This document shows positions 1 through 9,426 of a stretch of DNA of 64,000 nt, in pieces. The notes under the pieces were generated by a model. The model ran no database searches. It saw only the letters and a program-made list of their open reading frames with translations, and was not told the DNA's origin. A program made the position numbers and the translations under genes. Every line of letters begins with the position of its first letter. The stretch's first letter is position 1. Origin of the DNA: Paenimyroides baculatum (lineage in GTDB: Bacteria; Bacteroidota; Bacteroidia; Flavobacteriales; Flavobacteriaceae); NCBI RefSeq assembly GCF_008629655.1, contig NZ_VWSG01000008.1, positions 99,117-163,116 on the forward strand, read 5' to 3'.

Positions 1-680
1 AACAAAGTACGTTCAAACTGACCTGTACCTGCTTGATTGATACGGAAATAAGTTGATAATTCCATTGGGCAACGAACGCCTTTTGGTATGTAACAGAAAG
101 ATCCGTCTGAAAAAACAGCCGAGTTTAATGCCGCATAATAATTATCAGTTTTTGGAACAACAGATCCAATATATTTTTGAACCAATTCTGGATGTTCTTT
201 AATAGCTTCAGAAATCGAACAGAAAATAATTCCTTTTTCGTTCAAGGTTTCTTTAAAAGTAGTAGCAACAGAAACCGAATCAACTACAATATCCATTGCA
301 ATGTTGTTCATACGTTTTTGCTCTTCTAAAGAAATTCCCAATTTTTTGTACATGGCACGCAATTCCGGATCCACATCGTCAATAGATTTATTAGGATCTA
401 CCTGTTTTGGTGCAGAATAATACGAAATTGCCTGAAAATCGGGTTTTTGATACTTTACGTTTGCCCAAGTAGGCTCGGTCATTCCTTGCCAAATGCGGTA
501 AGCATCTAAACGCCATTCGGTCATCCATTCGGGCTCATCCTTTTTCTTGGAAATCGCTCGAACTATATCTTCATTCAGACCCACAGGAAACGTTTCAGAT
601 TCTAAATCAGTATAAAATCCGTATTCGTATTCCTTTGTTTCTAATTCTTTTTTTAATTCTTCTTCTGTGTATTTGCTCAT
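1..680 (-). CDS. sufB: SufB, Fe-S cluster assembly scaffold subunit (5' part only)
   Basis: The minus strand reads MSKYTEEELKKELE from an ATG at 678-680 and stays open to the window edge, giving about 226 N-terminal residues of a protein usually near 480. It contains stretches typical of SufB, such as EWMTEWRLDAYRIW and a later SFCYIPKGVRCPMELSTYFR. SufB forms the SufBC2D complex that builds Fe-S clusters in the cytoplasm; the catalytic C-terminal half lies outside the window. It is 92 bp downstream of the A-type carrier gene on the same strand, the usual flavobacterial order (carrier, sufB, sufC, sufD). The partial state is due to the window edge, not a break. Confidence 0.93.
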   Translation of the reverse strand, partial: MSKYTEEELKKELETKEYEYGFYTDLESETFPVGLNEDIVRAISKKKDEPEWMTEWRLDAYRIWQGMTEPTWANVKYQKPDFQAISYYSAPKQVDPNKSIDDVDPELRAMYKKLGISLEEQKRMNNIAMDIVVDSVSVATTFKETLNEKGIIFCSISEAIKEHPELVQKYIGSVVPKTDNYYAALNSAVFSDGSFCYIPKGVRCPMELSTYFRINQAGTGQFERTL

Positions 681-772
681 AATAAGTTTTGAATTGTAGT
701 TTAAGATTTAAGGCTTAAAGTTTTTGAACGTTAAACGTTAGACTTGAAACCTGAAACTAAAAACTATACTTT

Positions 773-1102
773 TTAAAGAGAAAAACTCTCTCCGCAACCG
801 CATGTTCTGGCTGCATTAGGATTGTTAAAAACAAATCCCTTACCGTTTAAACCGCCTGAAAATTCTAAAGTTGTGCCTACCAAATACAGAAAACTTTTTT
901 TATCTACAGCGATTTTTACGCCACTGTCTTCAAAAATTTTATCTGTTTCTAAAGCATTTTCATCAAACTTTAGTTCATATTCCAATCCTGAGCAACCACC
1001 ACTTTTCACTCCTACACGAATGAAGGCTGTTTCTGGGTTTAAGCCGTCATCTTCCATCAACATTTTAGCTCTTCTTGCAGCCGATTCTGATACTTTTATC
1101 AT
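773..1102 (-). CDS. sufA: A-type Fe-S carrier protein (IscA/SufA/HesB family)
   Basis: A 109-residue protein with the HesB fold and the three cysteines used for Fe-S binding: one in GGCSGLEY near residue 37 and two in the C-terminal CGCG motif (residues 102-104). Family members accept clusters from scaffolds such as SufBCD and pass them to apo-enzymes. The length is normal for the family. It precedes sufB on the same strand, so it is most likely the first gene of the suf operon. The symbol sufA rests on this context; by sequence alone it could equally be called iscA or erpA. Confidence 0.85.
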   Translation of the reverse strand: MIKVSESAARRAKMLMEDDGLNPETAFIRVGVKSGGCSGLEYELKFDENALETDKIFEDSGVKIAVDKKSFLYLVGTTLEFSGGLNGKGFVFNNPNAARTCGCGESFSL

Positions 1103-1217
1103 GATTTTCGGGTTTTAAATTTTACTAACTGCAAAGATAGGTACAAAATATGATTTTTATCATATTAATAACAATATTATAACTTATACATCTATAAATT
1201 GAATTTATACTAAAAAA

Positions 1218-1239
1218 CCACTCCGCGAAAACGGAGTGG
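1218..1239 (-). terminator. Rho-independent terminator after the TonB receptor gene
   Basis: An 8-bp perfect stem (CCACTCCG/CGGAGTGG) with a 6-nt loop. On the minus strand it is followed by a run of six T, placing it as the terminator of the gene ending at 1271. Confidence 0.8.
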
Positions 1240-1270
1240 CTAAAAATAAAATATTTAAAAGCAGATAGAT

Positions 1271-3877
1271 TTAGAATGTAAACTTGATTGATGCATTCCA
1301 TGTACGCCCAAAACCAAAGTAAACCTGGTTGGTTGTGTTTATGCCTTTATAGGCTGTTTCGCCTTCGGCACCAGTTAACATATTTGCTGTATTTGATTGG
1401 GAAATATATTCGGTATCGAACAAGTTATTTACGTTAACGCGGAAACTTAATCGGTTTTTATCTGTTAGGTTTAATGCATAAGATACACCCGCGTCAATCA
1501 ACCCGAAAGATGGCAATTCCAGATTTTCTTTTCGTTGCACATTCGCATACAGATTTTGGTAGTAACGATAATCAGCATCGATAGATAAGTTTGGTAAAAT
1601 TTTGTATTTAGCACCTAAACCAAATGATGTTTGTGCTGCATTACCTACTTTACCGCCATCGATATCGTTTGTAGATGTTTCTAAAATTTCGCGATCTTCT
1701 GTTCTAACTTCTGTTACCGTATTACCTTTATAACGCCAGTCACCAATAGATGCAAAACCTTTTACTTCTAAATTATATAATGGTTTTGCCTGAATATCTA
1801 ATTCGACACCTTGATGATCATTTTCTAAACCCCGATTAATAGTAAACAATTGTTGACCTGCTAATTGTGGATAATCAGGATCGTTATCGCCAACTATTTT
1901 TACTTCACTTTCAATTCGGTTTGCCCAAGTTGTTTTGTAAGCATTTACGTTGAACGATACGAATTCTGATACAAATTTATAACCTAATTCAAAGCCTAAA
2001 ATTTCTTCGTTTTCTGAGAAAGGATTCACCGTGTTACCAAAACTCATATAAATATTGTCGTGGTATGGTTGTCGCGAATAGTATCCTGCGTTACCAAAAA
2101 AGGTGTGTTTGTTATCGATATTATAAGAAACACCTCCTTTTACGTTATAGCCTACGTTAGAAACCTTTTCTGATTCTTCTTCTTGAGGCGTATATTGATA
2201 AGGATCTACACGAACGTGCGATTGATTAGAAACTGCCCCTTGAAAAAACGCCGAAAAACGATCGGTTGCATATTCTAACTGTGTAAATAATCCACCATAA
2301 TTAATGGTTTCAGAATAATCATATCCGTATTTATCTTCCGGATTCTTTGCGAAACCAGACAATACTTTCCAAGGATTTGTAGAAAATGTCTCTGTTAAAC
2401 GCGCATTTGGATCACGTAAACGAGTTGAAGTATTGTCGATTAAATAAGATCCGCCCATTAAATTGGTTAACTGACGGAAGTGTTCTCCCTGATAAGAACG
2501 TAAATCAACACCTAAATTAAAAGATAGATTATCAGTGAATTTATGTCCGAAATTTGAAACCATTCCGTACCATGCATGATTGTTTACAGATGCACGAATT
2601 GCATATTTTGATTCTCCTGCTAAAACATTGGTATCGTACGCAGCTTGAAGGTTTTTAGTACCGTCTGGCAACGCTTGTCCTGCCGAACCAATTGGTCCTG
2701 TTCCACCACCGCGTCCGAATGATGCATAAACCACTGTTGACAAGTTAGACAGCTCGTTTATTTTCCAATCCCAGTTTAAGTTTAAAACCGGTTTGTGGTA
2801 ATAGTTTCTTCTGTCATTAAGCGCTTCGCCGTTTACATTACCCCAGTTGTTGTTGTATTTTAAGCCAAAAGTTTGATAACTGCTGATGCTTTTTGCGAAA
2901 TTTTGGTCGTGCCATTGTGGTGCGCCTGTAATCAAGAAGTTGAAATTATGTTTTTCGTTTGGTTTGTATCCCATCGAAATAAAATAATTTTGTCCTTGTC
3001 CGGCAGTCATATCGTTATAACCATCACCCTGCCAATGAGATAACATTGCTGTTACACCAAAACCATTTTCCTGCAAACCGGTGCTGTATCCAACAGTCGA
3101 TTTAAAATAATTATCGTTACCCAAGCCTGCTTTTAAAAATCCGCCTTCTTTCATTTCGGTTGCTTTGGTAATAAAGTTGACGGTTCCACCAACCGATGAA
3201 ATTGCCAGTTTTGACGATCCTAAACCACGCTGAATTTGAATTGCATTGGCAATATCGCCCATTCCAGACCAGTTAGACCAGTACATGTTACCATCTTCCA
3301 TTCCGTTGATCGGCTGACCGTTTAATAAGAAAGCTGTATTAGACTGATCGAAACCGCGTGTGTACATTTGCGTATCACCAAATCCGCTTGATTCACTTGT
3401 AACGTAAACCGATGGCGTGTTTATCATTACACCGGTAATATCGCGTGAACCGATTTTCTCTTCGATCTCTGGTCCTTTTATGGTTGACACGGCAATTGGT
3501 GTTCTACGCCCTTCGGCAACATCAATAACTCCGCGAGCCATTACAACTATTTCGTTTAACGATTCTGTACTTTCATTTAAATAGATGGTTCCCAGGTTTA
3601 ATTCGGTAGCTGTATCAAAACTAAAAGTAATGGTCTTTGACACAAAGCCCATTGAAGAAACTTCGATTTCACCTTGAGTTAAGTTGGTAGTTATGGTAAA
3701 AGATCCATCTTGATTGGTTACAAAACCATCTGAAGTTCCTTTTACATATACTTCTACTCCAGACAAAGCTGTGTTACTTGCTGTATTGTAAACAACACCC
3801 GATAATTTGTTTTGCGCATATGAAGCCGTACTTGCAAATAATGCAAACAAAGCCAATGTGCCTAGACGATTTTTCAT
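1271..3877 (-). CDS. TonB-dependent outer-membrane receptor
   Basis: An 868-residue protein with a signal peptide ending near AQNKL, a carboxypeptidase-regulatory-like beta domain (about residues 24-110, with GVVYNTASNTALSGVEVYV), a plug domain (about 120-235, with RGFDQSNTAFLLNGQPING) and a 22-stranded-type beta barrel ending in the aromatic terminus KFTF. Such receptors import large ligands across the outer membrane using TonB energy. No SusD-like partner is adjacent, so a SusCD-type glycan role is not supported; siderophore, metal or small-ligand import are possible but cannot be chosen from sequence. It is a single-gene unit with its own terminator downstream. Confidence 0.93.
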   Translation of the reverse strand: MKNRLGTLALFALFASTASYAQNKLSGVVYNTASNTALSGVEVYVKGTSDGFVTNQDGSFTITTNLTQGEIEVSSMGFVSKTITFSFDTATELNLGTIYLNESTESLNEIVVMARGVIDVAEGRRTPIAVSTIKGPEIEEKIGSRDITGVMINTPSVYVTSESSGFGDTQMYTRGFDQSNTAFLLNGQPINGMEDGNMYWSNWSGMGDIANAIQIQRGLGSSKLAISSVGGTVNFITKATEMKEGGFLKAGLGNDNYFKSTVGYSTGLQENGFGVTAMLSHWQGDGYNDMTAGQGQNYFISMGYKPNEKHNFNFLITGAPQWHDQNFAKSISSYQTFGLKYNNNWGNVNGEALNDRRNYYHKPVLNLNWDWKINELSNLSTVVYASFGRGGGTGPIGSAGQALPDGTKNLQAAYDTNVLAGESKYAIRASVNNHAWYGMVSNFGHKFTDNLSFNLGVDLRSYQGEHFRQLTNLMGGSYLIDNTSTRLRDPNARLTETFSTNPWKVLSGFAKNPEDKYGYDYSETINYGGLFTQLEYATDRFSAFFQGAVSNQSHVRVDPYQYTPQEEESEKVSNVGYNVKGGVSYNIDNKHTFFGNAGYYSRQPYHDNIYMSFGNTVNPFSENEEILGFELGYKFVSEFVSFNVNAYKTTWANRIESEVKIVGDNDPDYPQLAGQQLFTINRGLENDHQGVELDIQAKPLYNLEVKGFASIGDWRYKGNTVTEVRTEDREILETSTNDIDGGKVGNAAQTSFGLGAKYKILPNLSIDADYRYYQNLYANVQRKENLELPSFGLIDAGVSYALNLTDKNRLSFRVNVNNLFDTEYISQSNTANMLTGAEGETAYKGINTTNQVYFGFGRTWNASIKFTF

Positions 3878-4033
3878 TGTAATGTAGTTAAATTTTTCAG
3901 CTAAACTACAGTAATGATTAACAGCAAAAAACCGTTGGGGTATTAGTTAAAGCTTATATGATTATTTGGTAACACTATTTGCAATACTACCGAAATTGCT
4001 TAATAATTAAGTAATATGAACAAGCCTAAAACA

Positions 4034-4061
4034 AAAACGCAGCGATTTTTCGCTGCGTTTT
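4034..4061 (-). terminator. Rho-independent terminator after the M1-like peptidase gene
   Basis: An 11-bp perfect stem around AACGCAGCG/CGCTGCGTT with a 6-nt loop, directly after the stop codon at 4063 on the minus strand and followed by TTTTTGTTTT in that direction. Confidence 0.78.
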
Positions 4062-4062
4062 A

Positions 4063-5952
4063 TTAAAGTTCTTTTGAGTTATTTGCCTGATCTACATCTG
4101 CCATTAATTGAGATGGATCAATTACTACTGCCTTTATTTTTTTTCCTTTTGTATCGAATTTAAAATCGAATGTTGGGTAAGCCCAATCCCAGCCTTTTAA
4201 AACGGTACGTTTAATGTTTGGATATGGATTGTCTTTTGACCAACGCATCAACGTATTCGGAATATAGAAACTTTCGCTTGAATCATCGCTGTAAACAACT
4301 ACCAGATCAATAGGCATTGACATACGCCCGATTCTCTCTAAAGTGATGTTTGCTTCGTTCCCTTTAACATCAACATTTTTAATACCGTAATCTATGGTGT
4401 TCACGGTTTGTGTCCAATCAACCAAATACCAATCTAACACAGCGCCCGAAACACGTTCGGCAGTTCGTTTAAAATCGTTAGGTGTTGGGTGTGAAAATCT
4501 ATAATCAGAATAAAAACGTTGTAATGTTTTAAAAGTATTGTCCCAACCAATCACATACGCCAACTGCGTAATAAAAACAGCACCTTTTGTGTAAGCCGAG
4601 ATTCCATAATTCATATTATCGTCAAAACGATCGGCGTGCGTAGAAAGCGGTTGTTCGCCACCCATTTTTACCATGTAGTTGTAATTGTTGTACATGCTCT
4701 GAAACGGATTTGCATCTTCCTGATTTTTCTTATCCATGATTTTATTCACGGCAAAATCTGAAATAAACGATGTAAAACCTTCATCCATCCAACCATGTTT
4801 ACTTTCGTTTGTAGCCAGTAAATGCTGAAACCACATGTGTGCCAACTCATGCGCCGTAACGCCAATTAAACTTGGCAGACTGCGTTTTCCGGTAATCAAA
4901 GTACACATTGCGTATTCCATACCGCCATCGCCACCCTGAATAACAGAATATTGTTTGTACGGATATTCGCCAATATTTTTATTGAAGAATTCTAACAACT
5001 TAACCGTTTCAGGTTGTAATTTTTTCCAGTTTTCTTTGATGGAAGCATCGTTTTTATAGAAGAAATGTAGCTCTACATTGTTTGGACCCATAACTTTATC
5101 GTGGATAAAATCAGGATCGGCTCCCCAAGCGAAATCGTGTACATTTGGTGCTACAAAATGCCAGGTTAGTGTTTTCTGTTTTTTAGGAACTTCCACTTTT
5201 ACACCTTGATCTTCGTATCCATGACCAATTTCGTTTTTGTTTTGTAAGTAGCCCGATGCACCAACCGTGTATTTTTTATCCAGAGTTAGCTTTACATCGA
5301 AATTTCCCCAAACACCGTGAAACTCACGTCCAATATACGGATCGGCATGCCAGCCTTCAAAATCGAATTCTGCCATTTTAGGATACCATTGCGTCATTGA
5401 TAACGCTACACCTTCATCGGAATTTCTTCCGGCACGTCGCACCATTACAGGCACTTGTCCGTTAAACTTCATACTAAAAGTTGTTTTAGACTTTGGTAAC
5501 AACGGTTGCGCCAATTCAACTTCTAAAATTGTCCCAACAACTTTTGTTTTTAAAAGTACGCCGTTTTGCTTTAATTCATCAACCTTTAAAAAACCGGTTT
5601 CGTTCGGTTTTAATTCTGATATTTTGCTTTGCTTTTTATCTTTTCCATCTGGACCTTTAAACGATTTTACCATACGACTGTCTGGATCGGAAATAGAAGT
5701 TAAACGAGCATCCATCTCGCTTCCCGGCTGAAAAGCATTAAAGTATAAGTGGTAGAAAACCTTTTTTAAGGTATCGTTAGAATTGTTGGTGTAAACCAAT
5801 TCTTGTGTTCCCGAATATTGAAATTTTTCAACATCCATGGTAACATCCATTTTATAATCAACGTGCTGCTGCCAGTAACCCGGATTTGGGTTTTTATGCT
5901 GTGCATATCCGGCGGTTGATACTGCAATCAGTAAAAGTAAAAACTTTTTCAT
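4063..5952 (-). CDS. M1-family (gluzincin) metallopeptidase, secreted
   Basis: A protein of about 629 residues with a signal peptide (KKFLLLLIAVSTAGYAQ). It has the zinc motif HELAHMW with the third ligand glutamate in NESKHGWMDEGF downstream, and the substrate-binding GGMEYA segment upstream, as in the aminopeptidase N fold. Members trim amino acids from peptides; the signal peptide puts it in the periplasm or at the surface. The frame opens six bases earlier (MLM), but the start at 5952 gives a normal signal peptide and follows a better-spaced upstream region. The C-terminal third lacks the long ERAP-like helical domain, so it belongs to the shorter Bacteroidota branch. Substrate unknown. 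Confidence 0.9.
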   Translation of the reverse strand: MKKFLLLLIAVSTAGYAQHKNPNPGYWQQHVDYKMDVTMDVEKFQYSGTQELVYTNNSNDTLKKVFYHLYFNAFQPGSEMDARLTSISDPDSRMVKSFKGPDGKDKKQSKISELKPNETGFLKVDELKQNGVLLKTKVVGTILEVELAQPLLPKSKTTFSMKFNGQVPVMVRRAGRNSDEGVALSMTQWYPKMAEFDFEGWHADPYIGREFHGVWGNFDVKLTLDKKYTVGASGYLQNKNEIGHGYEDQGVKVEVPKKQKTLTWHFVAPNVHDFAWGADPDFIHDKVMGPNNVELHFFYKNDASIKENWKKLQPETVKLLEFFNKNIGEYPYKQYSVIQGGDGGMEYAMCTLITGKRSLPSLIGVTAHELAHMWFQHLLATNESKHGWMDEGFTSFISDFAVNKIMDKKNQEDANPFQSMYNNYNYMVKMGGEQPLSTHADRFDDNMNYGISAYTKGAVFITQLAYVIGWDNTFKTLQRFYSDYRFSHPTPNDFKRTAERVSGAVLDWYLVDWTQTVNTIDYGIKNVDVKGNEANITLERIGRMSMPIDLVVVYSDDSSESFYIPNTLMRWSKDNPYPNIKRTVLKGWDWAYPTFDFKFDTKGKKIKAVVIDPSQLMADVDQANNSKEL

Positions 5953-6023
5953 AAGCATTAAATTAAAAAACCAAAGGCAACTTGTTTAAAGCTGCCAAAT
6001 GGTTTAATTAGTTTGTTTTAATA

Positions 6024-7661
6024 TTATTTTTTCTCTTTAGAAACTTTATCTGCCATGATTAAAGCGTTGTAAAGGTTTACGAATTTCCCTGAAGTAGAAA
6101 TATCTTTGAAATTACGTTTGTCATCTTTATCGCCCGAAACAATAACTTGTTTGTTAACAGCTACACCAGAATCCATCATGATTTTCTTAACCTGTGCTGC
6201 TTTTAATTTTGGATAGTACGAACGAATCATTGCTGCAACACCTGCCGTATTTGGAGATGCCATTGATGTTCCTTGTAAATATTCGTATTTTCCGTGAGGA
6301 ACTGTTGCGTAAATTTTAACACCCGGAGCGAAAACATCTACATCTACATTACCGAAGTTAGAGAAATTTGCTACCATTTTTTCGCCGAATGAAGGGTTTA
6401 ATGCACCAACTACTAAAAAGTTATCAGCGATTTCGGTTTTAGTTCCCTCGATACGGTCGTTAGGGTAACGTTTGATTTCTTCACCAGTTGCTGGGTTTAA
6501 ATCCATAGCATCGTTACCGGCAGCTACAACGATTAACACATCTTTCTTTTCTGCATATTTAATTGCATCCATAACCCATTGGCTGTTTTGCGCAAAATAT
6601 TTACCAAAACTTCCGTTGATTACTTTTGCACCGTTATCTGCTGCGTAACGAATTGCCAAAGCAATATCTTTATCGTACTCATCACCATCTGGCACCGCAC
6701 GAACCGACATAATTTCTACGTTGTTTGATGCTACACCGTCGCCACCAATATTGTTGTGACGTGTTTGTGCAATGATACCTGCAACGTGTGTTCCGTGTTT
6801 TGCATGGTCGCGATCTCCCATTACATCGCTATTTCCGTAGATTTTATCGTTGATATCAAAAATATCATCGCCCGTTTTACGTCCTTTAAAATCTGGATTT
6901 AAGTTATAATCCAACTGACCGTTAACGTATCCTGCAAAATCTTTTAAATATTCGTTTGCTTCTTTTCCACCTGATACCAATGCATATGCCATGTTTTTAG
7001 CTTTTGCGATATCAGCAGGAGCATCAGCACCAATTTTATCTAAATCTGCTTTAGTAAAAGTTTCCTTCTTAACATATTTAGCTACTTTATCATGTACTTC
7101 CTGCATTGATGCCAAACGCGCTTTTAAAGGCTCTAACTCTGCACGTTTTTCTTCTAATTCTTTAACAGCACGCTTGTATTCAGCAGATCCGTCATCGCCA
7201 CGAGAAACAATACGCGTTAATTCTAACTGCTCTTCATTGGTTTCACCTAAAAAGTTCCACCCGTGAATATCGTCAGTATATCCGTTTTTATCGTCGTCTT
7301 TACCGTTTCCTGCTTTTTCTTTAGGATTTACCCACATTTGTGTTTTTAAATCGGCATGATCAACCTCTATACCAGAATCAATCACCGCTACGATTACTTT
7401 TTTACCTGCTTTATCTTTAATGATTTCCTGATATGCACGATCAACAGACATTCCCGGAACGGTATCTTTTAGTACATCCAAATGACTCCAACGTTGTAAA
7501 CTACTTTCTGCTAAAGCTGATTTTCTTGTTGGTAACTGGTCTGCACTTTCAATTGGTTTTAACGCACTTAAATCTTGTAAGTAAGATGTTTGTGCCGTTT
7601 TACAGCTGGTTAGGGCTAAAGCTACTAAAGCTGATAAGTAAATAGATTTGTTGATTTTCAT
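6024..7661 (-). CDS. Subtilisin-like S8 serine protease, lipoprotein
   Basis: A 545-residue protein with a lipobox (ALTSCKTAQ), so it is probably lipid-anchored. The S8 triad is complete: Asp in VIAVIDSGIEVDHAD, His in HGTHVAGI and Ser in GTSMASPNTAG, with the oxyanion Asn in VAAGND. About 130 residues with a charged helical stretch (EYKRAVKELEEKRAELEP) are inserted between the Asp and His motifs, longer than in classical subtilisins. No type IX sorting domain is visible at the C-terminus. It lies 65 bp upstream of the M1-like peptidase on the same strand, so the two peptidases may be co-expressed. Confidence 0.93.
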   Translation of the reverse strand: MKINKSIYLSALVALALTSCKTAQTSYLQDLSALKPIESADQLPTRKSALAESSLQRWSHLDVLKDTVPGMSVDRAYQEIIKDKAGKKVIVAVIDSGIEVDHADLKTQMWVNPKEKAGNGKDDDKNGYTDDIHGWNFLGETNEEQLELTRIVSRGDDGSAEYKRAVKELEEKRAELEPLKARLASMQEVHDKVAKYVKKETFTKADLDKIGADAPADIAKAKNMAYALVSGGKEANEYLKDFAGYVNGQLDYNLNPDFKGRKTGDDIFDINDKIYGNSDVMGDRDHAKHGTHVAGIIAQTRHNNIGGDGVASNNVEIMSVRAVPDGDEYDKDIALAIRYAADNGAKVINGSFGKYFAQNSQWVMDAIKYAEKKDVLIVVAAGNDAMDLNPATGEEIKRYPNDRIEGTKTEIADNFLVVGALNPSFGEKMVANFSNFGNVDVDVFAPGVKIYATVPHGKYEYLQGTSMASPNTAGVAAMIRSYYPKLKAAQVKKIMMDSGVAVNKQVIVSGDKDDKRNFKDISTSGKFVNLYNALIMADKVSKEKK

Positions 7662-7728
7662 TTGATATAATCTTAAATTTTATTCTAATTAATTGGTATT
7701 AAAAAAACGGATATGTTACAAATCAATA

Positions 7729-8586
7729 TCATAAAATATCGTTAATAGAAAAAACCTCGTTTAAACGGACGCCTTTTTCGGTTTCTTGCAAGGTAATTAT
7801 TGGGTTATGTGCATCGTGTTCCAGATACAGATAATAATTATTAGCTGCAGCATTCTTTAAAAACTGTTCTTTTTCGCCCAAGGTTAATAAAGGTCGAGTA
7901 TCGTACCCCATTACATAAGGCAATGGAATGTGACCGGCAGTTGGTAATAAATCGGCACAAAAAACAATGGTTTTGTCCTGATATTTTATATGTGGAATCA
8001 TTTGCTTTTCGGTATGACCGTCTACAAACATAACACCGAAGTTAATATCTGATATTATTTCGTTTGGATTTGAATTCGGCTGTACAAATTTCAATTGACC
8101 GCTTTCTTGCAACGGCAAAATATTTTCTGATAAAAACGATGCTTTTTCACGCGGATTTGGTTTTGTAGCCCAATCCCAATGGTTTTCGTTGCTCCAATAC
8201 GTTGCATTTTTAAAGGTAGGTTCGTAACCCGTGCGAGAGTCGTTCCAAGAAACGGCACCACCACAATGATCAAAATGCAGATGGGTTAAAAATACATCGG
8301 TAATATCGTCTTTGCTGAAACCTTTTTCTTTTAAGGATTGTTCTAAATCAAAATCGCCCCACATATTGTAAAAGCCAAAAAACTTGTCACTCTGTTTGTT
8401 GCCCATACCGGTATCAATCAAAATCAATCGGTTGCCGTCTTCAATCAACAAGCAGCGTGCGGCAAGATCAATCTGATTATTGGCATCGGCAGGATTGGTT
8501 TTATTCCAAAGTACCTTTGGAACCACACCAAACATAGCACCGCCGTCTAACTTAAAATTACCTGCTTCAATGGCATGAAGTTTCAT
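7729..8586 (-). CDS. Metallo-beta-lactamase-fold hydrolase
   Basis: A 285-residue cytoplasmic protein with the signature HLHFDHCGG (HxHxDH), an upstream LLIEDGNRLILIDTGMG strand, a downstream VDGHTEKQMIPH histidine and the conserved FCADLLPTAGHIPLPYV segment. These residues bind two metal ions in the lactonase and glyoxalase-II-like branches. The closest branch by eye is the quorum-quenching lactonase-like MBL group, but the substrate cannot be deduced. It lies 67 bp upstream of the S8 protease gene on the same strand. Confidence 0.85.
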   Translation of the reverse strand: MKLHAIEAGNFKLDGGAMFGVVPKVLWNKTNPADANNQIDLAARCLLIEDGNRLILIDTGMGNKQSDKFFGFYNMWGDFDLEQSLKEKGFSKDDITDVFLTHLHFDHCGGAVSWNDSRTGYEPTFKNATYWSNENHWDWATKPNPREKASFLSENILPLQESGQLKFVQPNSNPNEIISDINFGVMFVDGHTEKQMIPHIKYQDKTIVFCADLLPTAGHIPLPYVMGYDTRPLLTLGEKEQFLKNAAANNYYLYLEHDAHNPIITLQETEKGVRLNEVFSINDIL

Positions 8587-8639
8587 TGTTGTTCTGTTTT
8601 TTTATGAATTAGTAAAAATAGGAATAATTTTTAGTTTTT

Positions 8640-8760
8640 ACCACAGCTTTTTTAAACCACATAGACACATAGGTTTTGTAATTTTATAGGTTTGAGACTC
8701 ACTATGAAAGCTTATAAATTATTATAGTAGCTTAATTAGCTATGTGGTAAATTTTTAATT
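8640..8760. repeat. Intergenic inverted repeat (ACCACATAG / CTATGTGGT type)
   Basis: The segment between the divergent MBL and rnpA genes holds ACCACATAG followed by ACACATAG, and CTATGTGGT in inverted orientation about 80 bp later. This resembles the intergenic palindromic repeats common in Flavobacteriia. No gene is visible here. Confidence 0.45.
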
Positions 8761-8762
8761 AA

Positions 8763-8795
8763 TTGTTTTAAAACCGATACAAAACAGTATTTTTG
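8763..8795 (+). promoter_or_regulatory. Probable promoter of rnpA
   Basis: TATTTTTG at 8788-8795 fits the Bacteroidota -7 consensus TAnnTTTG and lies 18 bp before the rnpA start. A TTG at 8763-8765 is a possible -33 element, with slightly long spacing (22 bp). Confidence 0.45.
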
Positions 8796-8812
8796 CCACA
8801 TAGTACTGATTT

Positions 8813-9178
8813 ATGAACCATACGTATCCAAAAACCGAAAAACTGAAAAGAAAAAAGTATATTGATCTGCTTTTTTCGGAAGGACGTACGGTTACGAAAT
8901 ATCCGCTACGATTGGTTTACGTGCCTGTAAAAGATTTAGATGTTCCATTGCAAATGGGTGTTTCGGTTTCTAAAAGGTACTTTAAAAAAGCGGTTGACCG
9001 TAATTATTTTAAGCGTATTTTGCGTGAATGTTACCGTTTAAACAAAGAATTGCTACTGAACGATTTAAAAGAACCTTATGTTATGATGTTCTTTTATCAA
9101 ACTAAAGAACGACTGACTTACCAAGAAATTGAAGAGAAAACCAAAAAACTTTTTGAGAAGTTTGTTGAGAAGAATTGA
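8813..9178 (+). CDS. rnpA: Ribonuclease P protein component
   Basis: A 121-residue basic protein. The N-terminus EKLKRKKYIDLLFSEGR and the signature KRYFKKAVDRNYFKRILRECYRLN (the RNR-like RNA-binding motif is AVDRNYFKR) match the RnpA family in position and length. RnpA helps the RNase P RNA bind and cleave the 5' leader of pre-tRNAs. In many bacteria the gene sits next to rpmH; it does not here, which is usual in Flavobacteriia. The RNA subunit gene rnpB is not visible in the window. Confidence 0.93.
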   Translation: MNHTYPKTEKLKRKKYIDLLFSEGRTVTKYPLRLVYVPVKDLDVPLQMGVSVSKRYFKKAVDRNYFKRILRECYRLNKELLLNDLKEPYVMMFFYQTKERLTYQEIEEKTKKLFEKFVEKN

Positions 9179-9426
9179 TCGAAAAATCAATCATTAGATT
9201 CTTTGTTAGTAGCCCTATTTTCATCTTCAAATAATCACAAAAACACTCTCTTCAAAAAACAATAATTACCTTACATTTAAAAAATTTAATTTTAGTACTT
9301 TAGTATAAGCAAATTTTATACATTTGGCAACTTTTTGTCAGTTTGATAATTGAATCTGTTTTGAAATAGAATATCAACAGAAAACCGACAGAAAACAACA
9401 ATTATTTTAATCAATTCCTATTTTAA

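Noticed and set aside
822..1118. Plus-strand frame over the A-type carrier gene
   Set aside because: It is the shadow of the conserved minus-strand gene and has no family resemblance.
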